Source: Terrimonas ginsenosidimutans
GTDB taxonomy: Bacteria > Bacteroidota > Bacteroidia > Chitinophagales > Chitinophagaceae
Reading direction: 5' to 3'
Assembly: GCF_022012415.1 (NCBI RefSeq)
Contig: NZ_JAKLTR010000011.1
Coordinates: forward strand, 1-64,000
DNA length: 64,000 nucleotides
Part shown: piece after piece, positions 1 through 8,880 of the stretch
Layout: each line of letters starts with the position of its first letter
How positions within the stretch are numbered: position 1 is the stretch's first letter
The notes under the pieces: generated by a model
Database searches by the model: none
What the model was told of the DNA's origin: nothing
The model's input: only the letters and a program-made list of their open reading frames with translations
Program-made: the position numbers and the translations under genes

Positions 1-194
1 GTAATATATTAATATAAGTGTCAGTAATCATGTCGTTTTTTTATTCAATAAAACTAGTAATTGACTAAGTGAAGACCTCGATGATTTCACCGGATCCTGG
101 AGCTGTTTTTCGTATTTATTATGGTGGTTTCAACGCGCAGAGCTGTATTATTCTGAATCCATTACTCTGAATCAGTATTTCCTTAAATTGAATC

Positions 195-554
195 ATGAAT
201 ACTTATCAATTCATCAAAGAGCCAACCGGCTGGTATATTGATCTTCCTGAATATATATTACAGGGAGGAACAAAAGAAGGATTACAAATGGTGGAGGGAG
301 CCGACGTAATGCTGGATATCATTGCAGAAGGAAGAGATAAAGTCATCCTTGACATAGATCTGCATGCATTACCAGGTTCCACGACACTTTTACTTGTCGA
401 GAAATGTGATCCGTATATCGGTGGAGGTTTTTATCTGCTCGAAGAATGGAATGGCAAAAAGGTCGGCATGAAGATGTGGCTGTGTGAGGTGACGGAATGG
501 TTATTTGGACATTTGCCTGCCGCCATTCACATAAAAGAAGTGGCGACTGAATGA
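195..554 (+). CDS. Small conserved-looking protein, possibly DUF6717-like
   Basis: A 119-residue cytoplasmic protein with no signal peptide or membrane segment. The sequence is balanced alpha/beta, with a glycine-rich run (YIGGGFYLLEEWNGKKVG) near residue 75 and a tryptophan-rich C-terminal third (KMWLCEVTEWLFGHLP). The layout recalls the short DUF6717-type proteins of Bacteroidota, but that is a recollection of shape, not a match I could test. It stands alone, with about 190 bases of featureless A+T-rich DNA before it and 512 without a gene after it. The ATG is preceded by an A+T-rich stretch and no Shine-Dalgarno. Function unknown. Confidence 0.7.
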   Translation: MNTYQFIKEPTGWYIDLPEYILQGGTKEGLQMVEGADVMLDIIAEGRDKVILDIDLHALPGSTTLLLVEKCDPYIGGGFYLLEEWNGKKVGMKMWLCEVTEWLFGHLPAAIHIKEVATE

Positions 555-1066
555 ACTATACTTTAACGCTAATGAAGCCAGCAGGGTTTTCATCCCGAAG
601 TAGTCACGTGTATATTTTTTTAATGCCATTCTAAAAACTGAGTTTATACCAATGTCATTTAGTTAAGCATTTCCCCGAAAGTTCATTTGATGGCCGATGG
701 TCGCATTGGATTGAGGCCGTTGCTGCTAGCCGGTACAGGTTATTGCGTCTAATAGATCGTTATATTTTCGACCATCGAGATACTGACGAAGGATCTCTCA
801 GCTAAACGAAATTGGATTTTATTCTGCGGAAGGAAAAGTATAGAAGATAATTTACCATTTGTCATCGCTCCAGCAGAAAACCGCAGAAGTAATTGACAGG
901 ACAATTGCTCTTTTCGTACTGATGGCTGGAAATATTACAGTAAGATCATAAAGGTAGTTGTCTGTTTACAGCTTCTTGCTGTTGTATCACGGCTACCGAA
1001 GTAAAAACATCACGCCAATAATTCCCACTTACGGATTTAGTAATACTTTTACATACCGAAGGCGTA
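555..1066 (+). other. Intergenic region without recognisable gene
   Basis: About 510 bases between the small protein and the ECF sigma gene. No reading frame on either strand looks like protein. The only structure noticed is a loose similarity between two blocks here (690-699 and 771-809) and 19557-19606, downstream of the bestrophin gene. The promoter of the sigma gene should lie in the last 100 bases, but I could not place a convincing TAnnTTTG box. Confidence 0.5.
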
Positions 1067-1651
1067 ATGAAAGATGTATTGCACATAAAATGGTTGCTTG
1101 AACAGGTGGCTCTTCAACAAAGTGAAGAAGCCTACAAAAAACTGTTCCTGTTGCTTCATAAGCCGCTCTGTCAATTTGCTTTCGGTATTCTCAAGTCGAA
1201 TGATCATGCACAGGAAGTTGTGTCAGACGTTTTTATTCATATCTGGGAACACAAGACAAAACTTCCGGCGATCGAATCTCCTCTTATTTATTTATACAAG
1301 GCGGTAAAGAACCGGGCGTTGAACAGCATTGCCAAAGAACGCCGCCAGCAGGCACTTGATTCCGGAGAATGGCTGGTGCCCATGCCGAGCGTTTATTTCG
1401 ATCCTGAAAAGCTGATGATGACGGAGGAGCTGATGCAGAAACTGCAGCAGGCTGTTGAAGATCTGCCCAGCCGGTGCCGCCTAATCTTTAAGTTGATCAA
1501 AGATGATGGGCTGAGATATAAGGAAGTGGCCGATCTTCTCCAGATCTCTGTCAAAACAGTTGAGGCTCAAATGACTATCGCCATGCGCCGGCTCGGAAAA
1601 TGCATGGAGGTGGAAGTCTCCAGCCTCAACGTTAAAATTTCTAAAAAATAA
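1067..1651 (+). CDS. ECF RNA polymerase sigma factor (RpoE-like, PUL type)
   Basis: A 194-residue sigma-70 family factor with only regions 2 and 4. Region 2 lies at about residues 25-95 and includes a DVFIHIWEHK segment typical of sigma2. Region 4 spans about 125-180 (LPSRCRLIFKLIKDDGLRYKEVADLLQISVKTVEAQM), a clear helix-turn-helix with the VKTVE motif. It is followed 66 bases later by a FecR anti-sigma gene and then by SusC with an STN domain, the standard arrangement in which an outer-membrane transporter signals through FecR to release the sigma factor. It therefore probably drives the glycan locus downstream. Length and order are normal for Bacteroidota. Confidence 0.95.
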   Translation: MKDVLHIKWLLEQVALQQSEEAYKKLFLLLHKPLCQFAFGILKSNDHAQEVVSDVFIHIWEHKTKLPAIESPLIYLYKAVKNRALNSIAKERRQQALDSGEWLVPMPSVYFDPEKLMMTEELMQKLQQAVEDLPSRCRLIFKLIKDDGLRYKEVADLLQISVKTVEAQMTIAMRRLGKCMEVEVSSLNVKISKK

Positions 1652-1717
1652 CCGCGCTTCTTTTAGGGGTAATGTTTCCCGGGCTTTGTCTTATTGGGTG
1701 ATAAGCCGTATGACTGC

Positions 1718-2830
1718 ATGAGCCAGGAACAATTTTGGATCTTACTGACACGAAAAATTGCCGGTGAAGCTTCGCCGGAAGACCTCACTGAGCTCGAACA
1801 GCTGATGCAGCAGCATCCCGAATGGCAGTTCGCCTCCCAGAACCTGGAAGATATCTGGAACTCCAAACCACACGTTGATATTTCAGAAGAAGAAGAAGCG
1901 TACCTTCTTCACCTGCATCGGCTGCAGCAAAAGAATATTCCTTTTGGCAAACAGCTCCAGCCGGAAGAGGAAGCGGCGGTAGCCGAACTTTCTTCAAATT
2001 CTTCCCGCAAACGTATCCGCTGGCTGATCGCCGGTCTTACAGTGGCCGCCTCTGTAGCAGCATTCCTTTTCTTTAACCCGTTTTCCGGGAAATCCGGAGC
2101 GTCACCCGCGCAGCTTGCAAACATAAACGAGATCAGCACCCGCCTTGGTTCTAAAACACGGATCCAGCTCCCGGATGGCTCAGTTGTTTGGTTAAATGCA
2201 GGCAGTAAACTTACCTATGACAAGGATTACAACCAGGAAGACCGGCAGGTAACGCTGACCGGCGAGGGTTTTTTCGACGTTATCAAAGATCCGGCAAAAC
2301 CGTTCCTGGTACATACTTCAACGGTTGACGTCCGTGTGCTTGGTACCGTATTCAATGTAAAAGCCTACCCTGAGGATAAAGCTACCGAAACCAGCCTCAT
2401 ACGTGGGAGTCTCGAAGTATCCATAAAAAGCCGTCCCCTTGATAAGATCATACTTGCCAGCAATGAAAAGCTTGTAGTGGAGAATAAAAAGGATACCGTA
2501 GCAGCGTGGAAAGCTGATGAAGAAACGGACCAGCCATTGATGACATTGAACCAGATCAAACGCAATTCCCGCGACAGTACCATCAATGAAACGCAATGGA
2601 CGGAGAACAAATTGGTGTTTGACAATGAGCCATTCGAAGATGTTGCTGTGAAAATGGGAAGATGGTTTGCTGTTGATATAGAGATAACGGACTGGGCCCT
2701 TAAACAGAAACGATTGACAGGAACGTTCGAGCGCGAGAGCGTGGAGCAGGCTCTTGAAGGACTGGCTTATGCCTCCACCACCCCATTTATATTTAAACGG
2801 TCAGGAAATAAAATAATTATTCACCGATAA
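1718..2830 (+). CDS. FecR family anti-sigma factor
   Basis: Inner-membrane anti-sigma protein of 370 residues. The N-terminal cytoplasmic part (MSQEQFWILLTRKIAGEAS) should hold the sigma factor. A single membrane segment lies at about residues 100-120 (WLIAGLTVAASVAAFLFF). The periplasmic FecR domain follows, with TRLGSKTRIQLPDGSVVWLN and later VRVLGTVFNVKAY, and a C-terminal DUF4974-like domain ends the protein (LTGTFERESVEQALEGLAY). The ATG at 1718 is preferred over an in-frame TTG at 1694, because the known family starts with the short acidic cytoplasmic helix. It is co-directional with the ECF sigma gene and should relay the signal from the STN domain of the downstream SusC protein. Confidence 0.92.
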   Translation: MSQEQFWILLTRKIAGEASPEDLTELEQLMQQHPEWQFASQNLEDIWNSKPHVDISEEEEAYLLHLHRLQQKNIPFGKQLQPEEEAAVAELSSNSSRKRIRWLIAGLTVAASVAAFLFFNPFSGKSGASPAQLANINEISTRLGSKTRIQLPDGSVVWLNAGSKLTYDKDYNQEDRQVTLTGEGFFDVIKDPAKPFLVHTSTVDVRVLGTVFNVKAYPEDKATETSLIRGSLEVSIKSRPLDKIILASNEKLVVENKKDTVAAWKADEETDQPLMTLNQIKRNSRDSTINETQWTENKLVFDNEPFEDVAVKMGRWFAVDIEITDWALKQKRLTGTFERESVEQALEGLAYASTTPFIFKRSGNKIIIHR

Positions 2831-2883
2831 TGCCATATGCCAAATGAATTACAACTCTTCCTGATAAGATTCTCTTAAAAGAA

Positions 2884-2913
2884 TTGGGAGCTCCCTGGCC
2901 GGGGAGCCCCCAA
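2884..2913 (+). promoter_or_regulatory. Intergenic hairpin before susC-like gene
   Basis: An inverted repeat, TTGGGAGCTCCC paired with GGGAGCCCCCAA around a six-base loop, with one mismatch. There is no T-run after it, so it is not a classical terminator. It sits between the FecR gene and the SusC gene and could act as an mRNA processing or stabilising element that sets transporter levels above those of the regulators. The role is inference. Confidence 0.4.
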
Positions 2914-2981
2914 GGCTAAGTACATAGTAAATCGTCTCCAGCGGGGAGATAACCAGTAATTAACCCTTCAATTGACAAATT

Positions 2982-5900
2982 ATGAAAAAAAATGAAGTGG
3001 GCTCCTTTATTTGTGGCCTGCTATCACCAAAGCTCTACAGGATTATGAAACTGACGATGCTGCTGCTGCTCATTGGATGCCTTCATGCTTCCGCCGAAAC
3101 TTTCTCGCAGGATAAAATCACACTGCGCCTGGAAACGACGGACATTAAAAAAGTTCTGCTTGCGATCGAAAAGAACAGCAACTACCGCTTTCTTTTTGAC
3201 GAGCAGGTGATAAAGGGTAAACGCCCTGTAAGTTTAGCTGTTGAAAACGCGCCGATAGATGATGTGCTGGCAAAGGTTCTTTCGAACACCGGCATTTCCT
3301 ACAAGATCCTGAACACAAATCTTGTGGTATTAAAAGAGGTAGCTTCTTCAACGGAGATCGCGGCTAAAGAAGTGCGCGTAACCGGTAAGGTGGTTTCTGC
3401 TGCCGGCGCACCGCTTGCCGGTGTTTCGGTTTCTATCAAAGGATCAAGTGTGGGAACGGTTACCGATGAGTCTGGTAATTACGCTCTTACTGTTCCCGAT
3501 GATGCTACGCTGCAATTCACTTCTGTGGGTTATCAGCCGATGGAAGAAAAAGTGAATGGCCAGACAACCATCAACGTAACGCTTCAGCCCGCAGAAACTT
3601 CGCTCAATGAAGTGGTTGTGGTTGGTTACAGTACACAACGCAAACGGGATCTGACAGGAGCTGTTGCATCTGTAAAAGGCGAGGAGATTGCGAAAATGCC
3701 GAACACGAACCCTCTTGCTTCTCTGCAGGGAAAAGTTGCCGGTCTCACAGTTTCCAACCCTGGTAACGCAGGCGGAGCACCTGTAGTACGGATCCGTGGT
3801 GTGAACAGTACGAACAGTGCCAACCCTGTCTATGTAGTGGATGGTATTTTGCAGGACAATATCGACTACCTTAACCCTGCAGATATCGAGGCAATGGATG
3901 TCTTGCGTGATCCTTCCTCTATCGCGATCTATGGTCTGCGTGGAGCAAACGGTGTGATAGCCATCACTACCAAAAGAGCGGCACGCGGGCAGACAAGAAT
4001 CAATCTTGTAAGTTCCGTGGGTGTACAAAGAGTGACCGATAAAATAGATGTTGTAGACGCAGAAGGATATAAAACATTGCTGAGAGCACAGCTTGCCAAC
4101 AGAGGCGCGGGTGAATTTGATTTTGACAACTACACGGCTAATACCGACTGGCAGGATCAGATCTTCCGCGATGCGGTTATCAATACCAACAGTATCAGTA
4201 TCTCCAACAGCGGCGAAAAAAGCTCCACCCATTTCAACCTGGGCTACAATACACAGGACGGTGTGCTGAAATATGAGAACTACCAGAAATACATCGCCCG
4301 TCTTAACCAGGAGATCCGGTTTACACAAAATATCAAAATAGGTGCGGATATAAGCGGGTTTCACTGGAAACAAAATCCAACAGGAGTAAGCGTGACAAAT
4401 GCGCTTTGGGCTGCTCCTATTGTGCCTGTTCAATTCGATGACAATACTTACTATGCGATGCCTTCCCTGCAGCGTGTACAGGTAGGTAACCCGGTTGCCG
4501 CTTTGAACAGAAGCAATCGTAACTCTATTAACCAGGGCTTCCGTTTTGTAGGAAGCGTGTTTGCAGAGATCAAGTTCCTGAAAGATTTCACATTCAAATC
4601 AACTTTCTATACCGATCTCGGATTCAATTCCAGCCGCAGCTATTCTCCCCTTGCTTATTCCTTTATCGAGCTTGGAGAAGGACCTGTGGCGACGCGGACT
4701 GTTCTCGATACGACTGTCAGAACAAGTGTTGGTCAACGTCAGGATGAATTTCGCAGATTCCAGCAGGATCACACACTATCATGGAATAAACGACTGGGTG
4801 GCGGCCACAATTTAACAGCGCTTGCTGGTTTTACTACGATCTATGATCAAAGCTCGAACGTGAGCGGAAACCGGGTTGGCGCCGATGTGGCCATTCCAAG
4901 AGACCCTGACTTCTGGTATATCAATGTCGCCAACTTAAGCAATCCGGGGAACTTTGGTGGCGGCGGCGGAAAAAACTCTACGGTGGGTGCATTTGGCCGT
5001 GTCAGCTATTCCTACAATAATAAATACCTGCTGAATGCAACGATCCGTAGAGACGGAAGCTCCAAATTTGCTCCTTCCAACCGTTGGGGTACTTTCGGAA
5101 GCGTTGGTCTAGGATGGGTTGTTTCAGATGAGGACTTTTTTGTTGTAAAAGGGATCGACTTCCTGAAACTTCGCGCAGCCTGGGGTCAAACAGGTAATTC
5201 GAACGGCTTCCAGAACGATTTCTGGAGACCAGGTATCAGGAACTCTGTAAACGCTATATTCGGTGACAATGTGTTCACGGCCATTCAATCGGCTTACATC
5301 GTCTCACCCAATCTCCGTTGGGAAGTGGTGAATGGTCTTGATTTCGGTTTGGATATGCGTGTGCTGAAAGACCGCTTGTCTGCCGAGATCAATTTCTATA
5401 ACAGAACGACAAAAGATATCCTGACAAGTATCGTTCTTCCAAATGAAAACCGTCCGTATTTTGATAACCTCGGAGAGATCAGCAACAAAGGTATCGAAGT
5501 CAGCCTGGGATGGAAAGATGCTATTGGTAAAGACTTTACTTATGGAGCCACGGCTAATTTCAGCTACAACCGGAACCGGGTAGAATCCATCGGGGACCGG
5601 TTCAATTTCCGGATCGCACAAGGTAATAATGTGACGGAAAGCGGTCGTTCTATCGGGTACTTCTTCGGATACAAACAAGTTGGAGTTTTTCAAACCACAG
5701 CTGATATCGAAAAGAGCCCGGCTTTTGCCAGCACGCTGCCTGGTGATATTGCCTATGCAGATCTTAACGGAGATGGTTTTATCAGCGATGCTGACCGTAC
5801 TTATCTCGGCACTCCATTCCCTCCTTACAGCTTTGGCTTCAGTGTAAACGCTGCATATAAAGGCTTTGATGTGATGATCGATGGACAGGGTTTTGCAGGC

Positions 5901-6299
5901 AACAAGATCTATACGCAACGCCGCACAGCAATTTTTACGGATCTCAACTACGAATCAAACCGACTGAATGCATGGACCGCTCCAGGAAGCACCAATGTTG
6001 AACCAATCATGGATAATGGAAGAGGAAACAACTACCTGTTCAGCACGTATTTCCTTGAACCAGGCGATTATTTCCGTTTGAGGACGGTTCAGTTTGGTTA
6101 TACATTCCCGGCAAGAATGCTTGGCAACATCGTTAAGCAGGCCAGGGTATATATCAGCGGACAGAATATCAAAACATGGAGCCAGGCTACCGGTTATTCA
6201 CCCGAACCTCAGCTGGGTAATATCCTGCAAAGTGGTGCAGACAATGGAACATATCCTGTACCTGCTATTTACTCTTTTGGCTTCAATCTTACTTTTTAA
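2982..6299 (+). CDS. SusC/RagA-type TonB-linked outer-membrane transporter with STN domain
   Basis: A 1105-residue outer-membrane importer for oligosaccharides. After an extended signal region (membrane stretch MKLTMLLLLIGCLHASA) comes an STN signalling domain at about 45-125 (ITLRLETTDIKKVLLAIEK). A carboxypeptidase-regulatory-like domain follows at about 130-210 (VTGKVVSAAGAPLAGVSVSI). The SusC signature LNEVVVVGYSTQRKRDLTGA opens the plug, and the remainder is beta-barrel ending in GFNLTF, as in outer-membrane proteins. The STN domain fits the upstream ECF/FecR pair and implies autoregulation by substrate. It is followed after 22 bases by its SusD partner. Length is typical of the family. 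Confidence 0.97.
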   Translation: MKKNEVGSFICGLLSPKLYRIMKLTMLLLLIGCLHASAETFSQDKITLRLETTDIKKVLLAIEKNSNYRFLFDEQVIKGKRPVSLAVENAPIDDVLAKVLSNTGISYKILNTNLVVLKEVASSTEIAAKEVRVTGKVVSAAGAPLAGVSVSIKGSSVGTVTDESGNYALTVPDDATLQFTSVGYQPMEEKVNGQTTINVTLQPAETSLNEVVVVGYSTQRKRDLTGAVASVKGEEIAKMPNTNPLASLQGKVAGLTVSNPGNAGGAPVVRIRGVNSTNSANPVYVVDGILQDNIDYLNPADIEAMDVLRDPSSIAIYGLRGANGVIAITTKRAARGQTRINLVSSVGVQRVTDKIDVVDAEGYKTLLRAQLANRGAGEFDFDNYTANTDWQDQIFRDAVINTNSISISNSGEKSSTHFNLGYNTQDGVLKYENYQKYIARLNQEIRFTQNIKIGADISGFHWKQNPTGVSVTNALWAAPIVPVQFDDNTYYAMPSLQRVQVGNPVAALNRSNRNSINQGFRFVGSVFAEIKFLKDFTFKSTFYTDLGFNSSRSYSPLAYSFIELGEGPVATRTVLDTTVRTSVGQRQDEFRRFQQDHTLSWNKRLGGGHNLTALAGFTTIYDQSSNVSGNRVGADVAIPRDPDFWYINVANLSNPGNFGGGGGKNSTVGAFGRVSYSYNNKYLLNATIRRDGSSKFAPSNRWGTFGSVGLGWVVSDEDFFVVKGIDFLKLRAAWGQTGNSNGFQNDFWRPGIRNSVNAIFGDNVFTAIQSAYIVSPNLRWEVVNGLDFGLDMRVLKDRLSAEINFYNRTTKDILTSIVLPNENRPYFDNLGEISNKGIEVSLGWKDAIGKDFTYGATANFSYNRNRVESIGDRFNFRIAQGNNVTESGRSIGYFFGYKQVGVFQTTADIEKSPAFASTLPGDIAYADLNGDGFISDADRTYLGTPFPPYSFGFSVNAAYKGFDVMIDGQGFAGNKIYTQRRTAIFTDLNYESNRLNAWTAPGSTNVEPIMDNGRGNNYLFSTYFLEPGDYFRLRTVQFGYTFPARMLGNIVKQARVYISGQNIKTWSQATGYSPEPQLGNILQSGADNGTYPVPAIYSFGFNLTF

Positions 6300-6321
6300 C
6301 TGACTGAAAAACGAATTGAAC

Positions 6322-7869
6322 ATGAAATATTCCAACATCATTACACGTAAGCTTCTCCCAGTGCTTGCCATCGTGATGATCGCAACATTCTCGGGTTGTA
6401 AAAAATTCCTCGACACCCCGAGACAGGGAGAATATAATGAAGAGAACTATCCTTATCCCGGAGGAGCCGGTCCGTATGACCAGTTCATCCTCGGTGCATA
6501 TACTGACCTGAGAGGTTATAATGTACATGCAGATGGCTTCATCGTTGCTACCAGTATCCGCAGTGATGATGCCGATAAAGGCAGCACCGCATCTGATGGC
6601 GGTCCAGATGTTATCACGATGGATAATTTTCCTGTATTAACCAACAATGGACGCGCAAATGCGCTTTGGACGGGATATTACGGACTGATCAACAAGTGTA
6701 ATAACACCATTCATCAGATCACGATAAGGAATGAAATTGTTGCAACCGAGGAAGCAAAGATGCAGGCAAGGGCGGAAGCAAGGTTTATCCGTGGCTATGG
6801 TTACTTTATGCTGGTGCGCCTGTTCGGTCGTGTTCCCAAAATCGATACACTTTTTGCTGACCCTGCCGCACAGAATAACGTTCCGCAAAGCACTCCCGCT
6901 GAGATCTATTCATTAATTGAAAGCGATCTCACATTTGCAGCATCCTTCCTTCCGGCAGAATGGGATAAAAAATTCATTGGCCGTGCAACAAGTGGTGCAG
7001 CAAATGGCATCCTGGCCAAAGTATACCTTACACAGAAGAAATGGGCGATGGCTAAAGCAACTGCAGCTTTGGTGATGAATTCGGGCAAGTATGATCTTTC
7101 CACTCCTTATGCGACAATCTTTGGAGAATCAGGAGAAAACTCAAAAGAGTCTGTATTTGAGATCCAGGGTCGTGCAGATGCGCAGATCAAAACGGACCAG
7201 GGGATTCAGTATGCAAGTATCCAGGGCGTACGTGGCGCCACTGAATGGAACATGGGATGGGGTTGGAATACACCGAGTACATTTCTTGAAGCGGCATACG
7301 AAGCAAATGATCCGCGTAAAGCAAGAACGATCCTGTATACCAGTACACCCACCACTCCCGGCATAACTATATATGGCGAAACGACTCCGCTCGGTCTTCC
7401 TAATCCCCGCTACAATCAGAAAGTGTATACATTACCTTCTGAACGTGCAAGGGTAAACGACCGCTTCGGTTACTGGATGAATGTCCGTATTCTCCGTTAT
7501 GCTGATATAGTACTCATGTTTGCCGAAGCATCGAATGAAATGGGCGGTGCTGATAATATAGAAGCTGCAAGAGTTGCCTTGAATACCGTGCGTGCAAGAG
7601 CAAGAACAGGAGCTCCGGTAGGAACACTGGCTGATCGTGTTACAACCGACCAGGGTGAACTGCGTGATTTTATCCGTCATGAAAGAAGGATCGAACTGGC
7701 AATGGAACACGACCGCTTCTTTGATATTGTCCGCTGGGGTATTGCTGATGATGCCATGCATAACGCGGGCAAACCAAACTTCAGCGCAGCACGCGATGCA
7801 TTGCTGCCAATTCCTCAGGCCCAGATCGACCTGAGTAATAATGTCCTGACTCAGAACTTTGGTTACTAA
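6322..7869 (+). CDS. RagB/SusD family surface glycan-binding lipoprotein
   Basis: A 515-residue lipoprotein that caps the SusC barrel and captures glycan at the cell surface. The signal peptide ends in a lipobox with cysteine 26 (ATFSGCKKFLDTP), the usual SusD N-terminus. TPR-like helices with RFIRGYGYFMLVRLFGRVP are typical, and the C-terminal RHERRIELAMEHDRFFDIVRWG block is diagnostic of the family. The ATG at 6322 is chosen over the TTG six bases upstream. The spacing to SusC and the near-identical leader sequence before the following gene suggest one transcript. Confidence 0.97.
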   Translation: MKYSNIITRKLLPVLAIVMIATFSGCKKFLDTPRQGEYNEENYPYPGGAGPYDQFILGAYTDLRGYNVHADGFIVATSIRSDDADKGSTASDGGPDVITMDNFPVLTNNGRANALWTGYYGLINKCNNTIHQITIRNEIVATEEAKMQARAEARFIRGYGYFMLVRLFGRVPKIDTLFADPAAQNNVPQSTPAEIYSLIESDLTFAASFLPAEWDKKFIGRATSGAANGILAKVYLTQKKWAMAKATAALVMNSGKYDLSTPYATIFGESGENSKESVFEIQGRADAQIKTDQGIQYASIQGVRGATEWNMGWGWNTPSTFLEAAYEANDPRKARTILYTSTPTTPGITIYGETTPLGLPNPRYNQKVYTLPSERARVNDRFGYWMNVRILRYADIVLMFAEASNEMGGADNIEAARVALNTVRARARTGAPVGTLADRVTTDQGELRDFIRHERRIELAMEHDRFFDIVRWGIADDAMHNAGKPNFSAARDALLPIPQAQIDLSNNVLTQNFGY

Positions 7870-7892
7870 TTCTATACCGAAAAACGAATTCA

Positions 7893-8816
7893 ATGAAACA
7901 ACAACAATATAAAAAAATCCTGCTTTGCACCGGCATTGCTGCCAGCATGAGCTTGTTCTCCTGCAAAAAGGATGGCAATCCAAACAATCTTCCGGGAGTT
8001 GATCCGGGAGATTATGAAGGAACAATCGATGGATTCAGTAGTTCCGATGAGATCTTCCCGGGCAACCTTGTTGCCTACTGGCCTTTTGACAATTCATTAA
8101 ATGAAACGAAAACGGGTACTGCACCGGCAGAAAAAGCAAATGAGTCTTTTATCACCACTGGCGTAAAAGGCGCAGCCCTGAAGCTTGCGGGCGGTTATCT
8201 GTACTTTCCAACCAATTTCCCGGCATTCAAAACAGGCGTATTCAAAAGCTTCGCGATCAGTGCATGGGTGCAGATCCTGAACAACGGTTCAAAACGGACC
8301 ATGCTTTTTCAGCTCGCCCGCCCGAATACATTTGTTGGAAATATCAATTTTCACCTGAATACACAATCTTTCCCGGCAACAAACACTGCTGAACTGAAGA
8401 TCAACCCAACCTTCGCAACTGTTGGTGGGGGTACGCAGGATAATATCAATACAAAGAGAGACAATCCGGGAGATGCGAACTACTTCCCGTATATCACTCC
8501 GGCAATTGGTGCGGATAAGTGGGTTCATCTTGTGATCAACTATAATGGAACCAATGGTATTTTCGATATATGGGCAAATGGTATTCGCGCCGGAGCTTTC
8601 TTCAGCAGAGGTACGGGTAATAACCTGTTCAACTCGTACGAGCCAAATGAAGTGATCATTGGAGGTAACTACAACGTGATCCCGGGCAAGTCTGTAAATG
8701 CCGATGTGTCTGTTGGCGCAATGACCGGCAGCATCGATGAATTACGTGTGTTCAATATCAATTTACCAGATGCACATATCAAAGCTTTATATGCATTAGG
8801 CAAAGCGAATAAATAA
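7893..8816 (+). CDS. LamG/concanavalin-like surface lipoprotein of the glycan locus
   Basis: A 307-residue lipoprotein with cysteine 24 in the lipobox (MSLFSCKKD). From about residue 60 it has a jelly-roll domain of the LamG/laminin-G-like type: NLVAYWPFDNSLNET, GVKGAALKLAGG, KSFAISAWVQI, KWVHLVINYNG and GSIDELRVFN are the classic blocks in order. Such proteins in the third position of a Sus operon usually act as surface glycan-binding proteins. It starts 23 bases after SusD and is closed by a strong hairpin, so it is probably the last gene of the main transcript. A catalytic role is not excluded, since some LamG folds are hydrolases, but no acidic active-site motif stands out. Confidence 0.88.
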   Translation: MKQQQYKKILLCTGIAASMSLFSCKKDGNPNNLPGVDPGDYEGTIDGFSSSDEIFPGNLVAYWPFDNSLNETKTGTAPAEKANESFITTGVKGAALKLAGGYLYFPTNFPAFKTGVFKSFAISAWVQILNNGSKRTMLFQLARPNTFVGNINFHLNTQSFPATNTAELKINPTFATVGGGTQDNINTKRDNPGDANYFPYITPAIGADKWVHLVINYNGTNGIFDIWANGIRAGAFFSRGTGNNLFNSYEPNEVIIGGNYNVIPGKSVNADVSVGAMTGSIDELRVFNINLPDAHIKALYALGKANK

Positions 8817-8829
8817 TCTTTTCTTTTTA

Positions 8830-8864
8830 AAAGCACACAGATCGCTTCGGCGTCTGTGTGCTTT
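8830..8864 (+). terminator. Stem-loop with TTCG tetraloop after the LamG lipoprotein gene
   Basis: AAAGCACACAGA pairs perfectly with TCTGTGTGCTTT. After a single bulged T the stem continues as CGC-TTCG-GCG, closing on a cTTCGg tetraloop. It is followed by GCTTTT. It lies 14 bases after the LamG stop codon and 16 before the ATG of the glucoamylase-like gene, so it ends or attenuates the binding-protein transcript ahead of the enzyme genes. Confidence 0.85.
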
Positions 8865-8880
8865 GCTTTTTGTACTACTT

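Noticed and set aside
3444-4433. Long open frame on the minus strand inside the SusC gene
   Set aside because: It is a shadow: the plus-strand frame encodes a full SusC protein, and the minus-strand product has cysteine/histidine-rich, non-protein-like composition.
5304-5918. Minus-strand open frame inside the SusC barrel region
   Set aside because: Antisense to well-conserved SusC sequence, no recognisable domain.
7432-8025. Minus-strand open frame spanning SusD and LamG genes
   Set aside because: Crosses two clear genes on the opposite strand and contains no domain.
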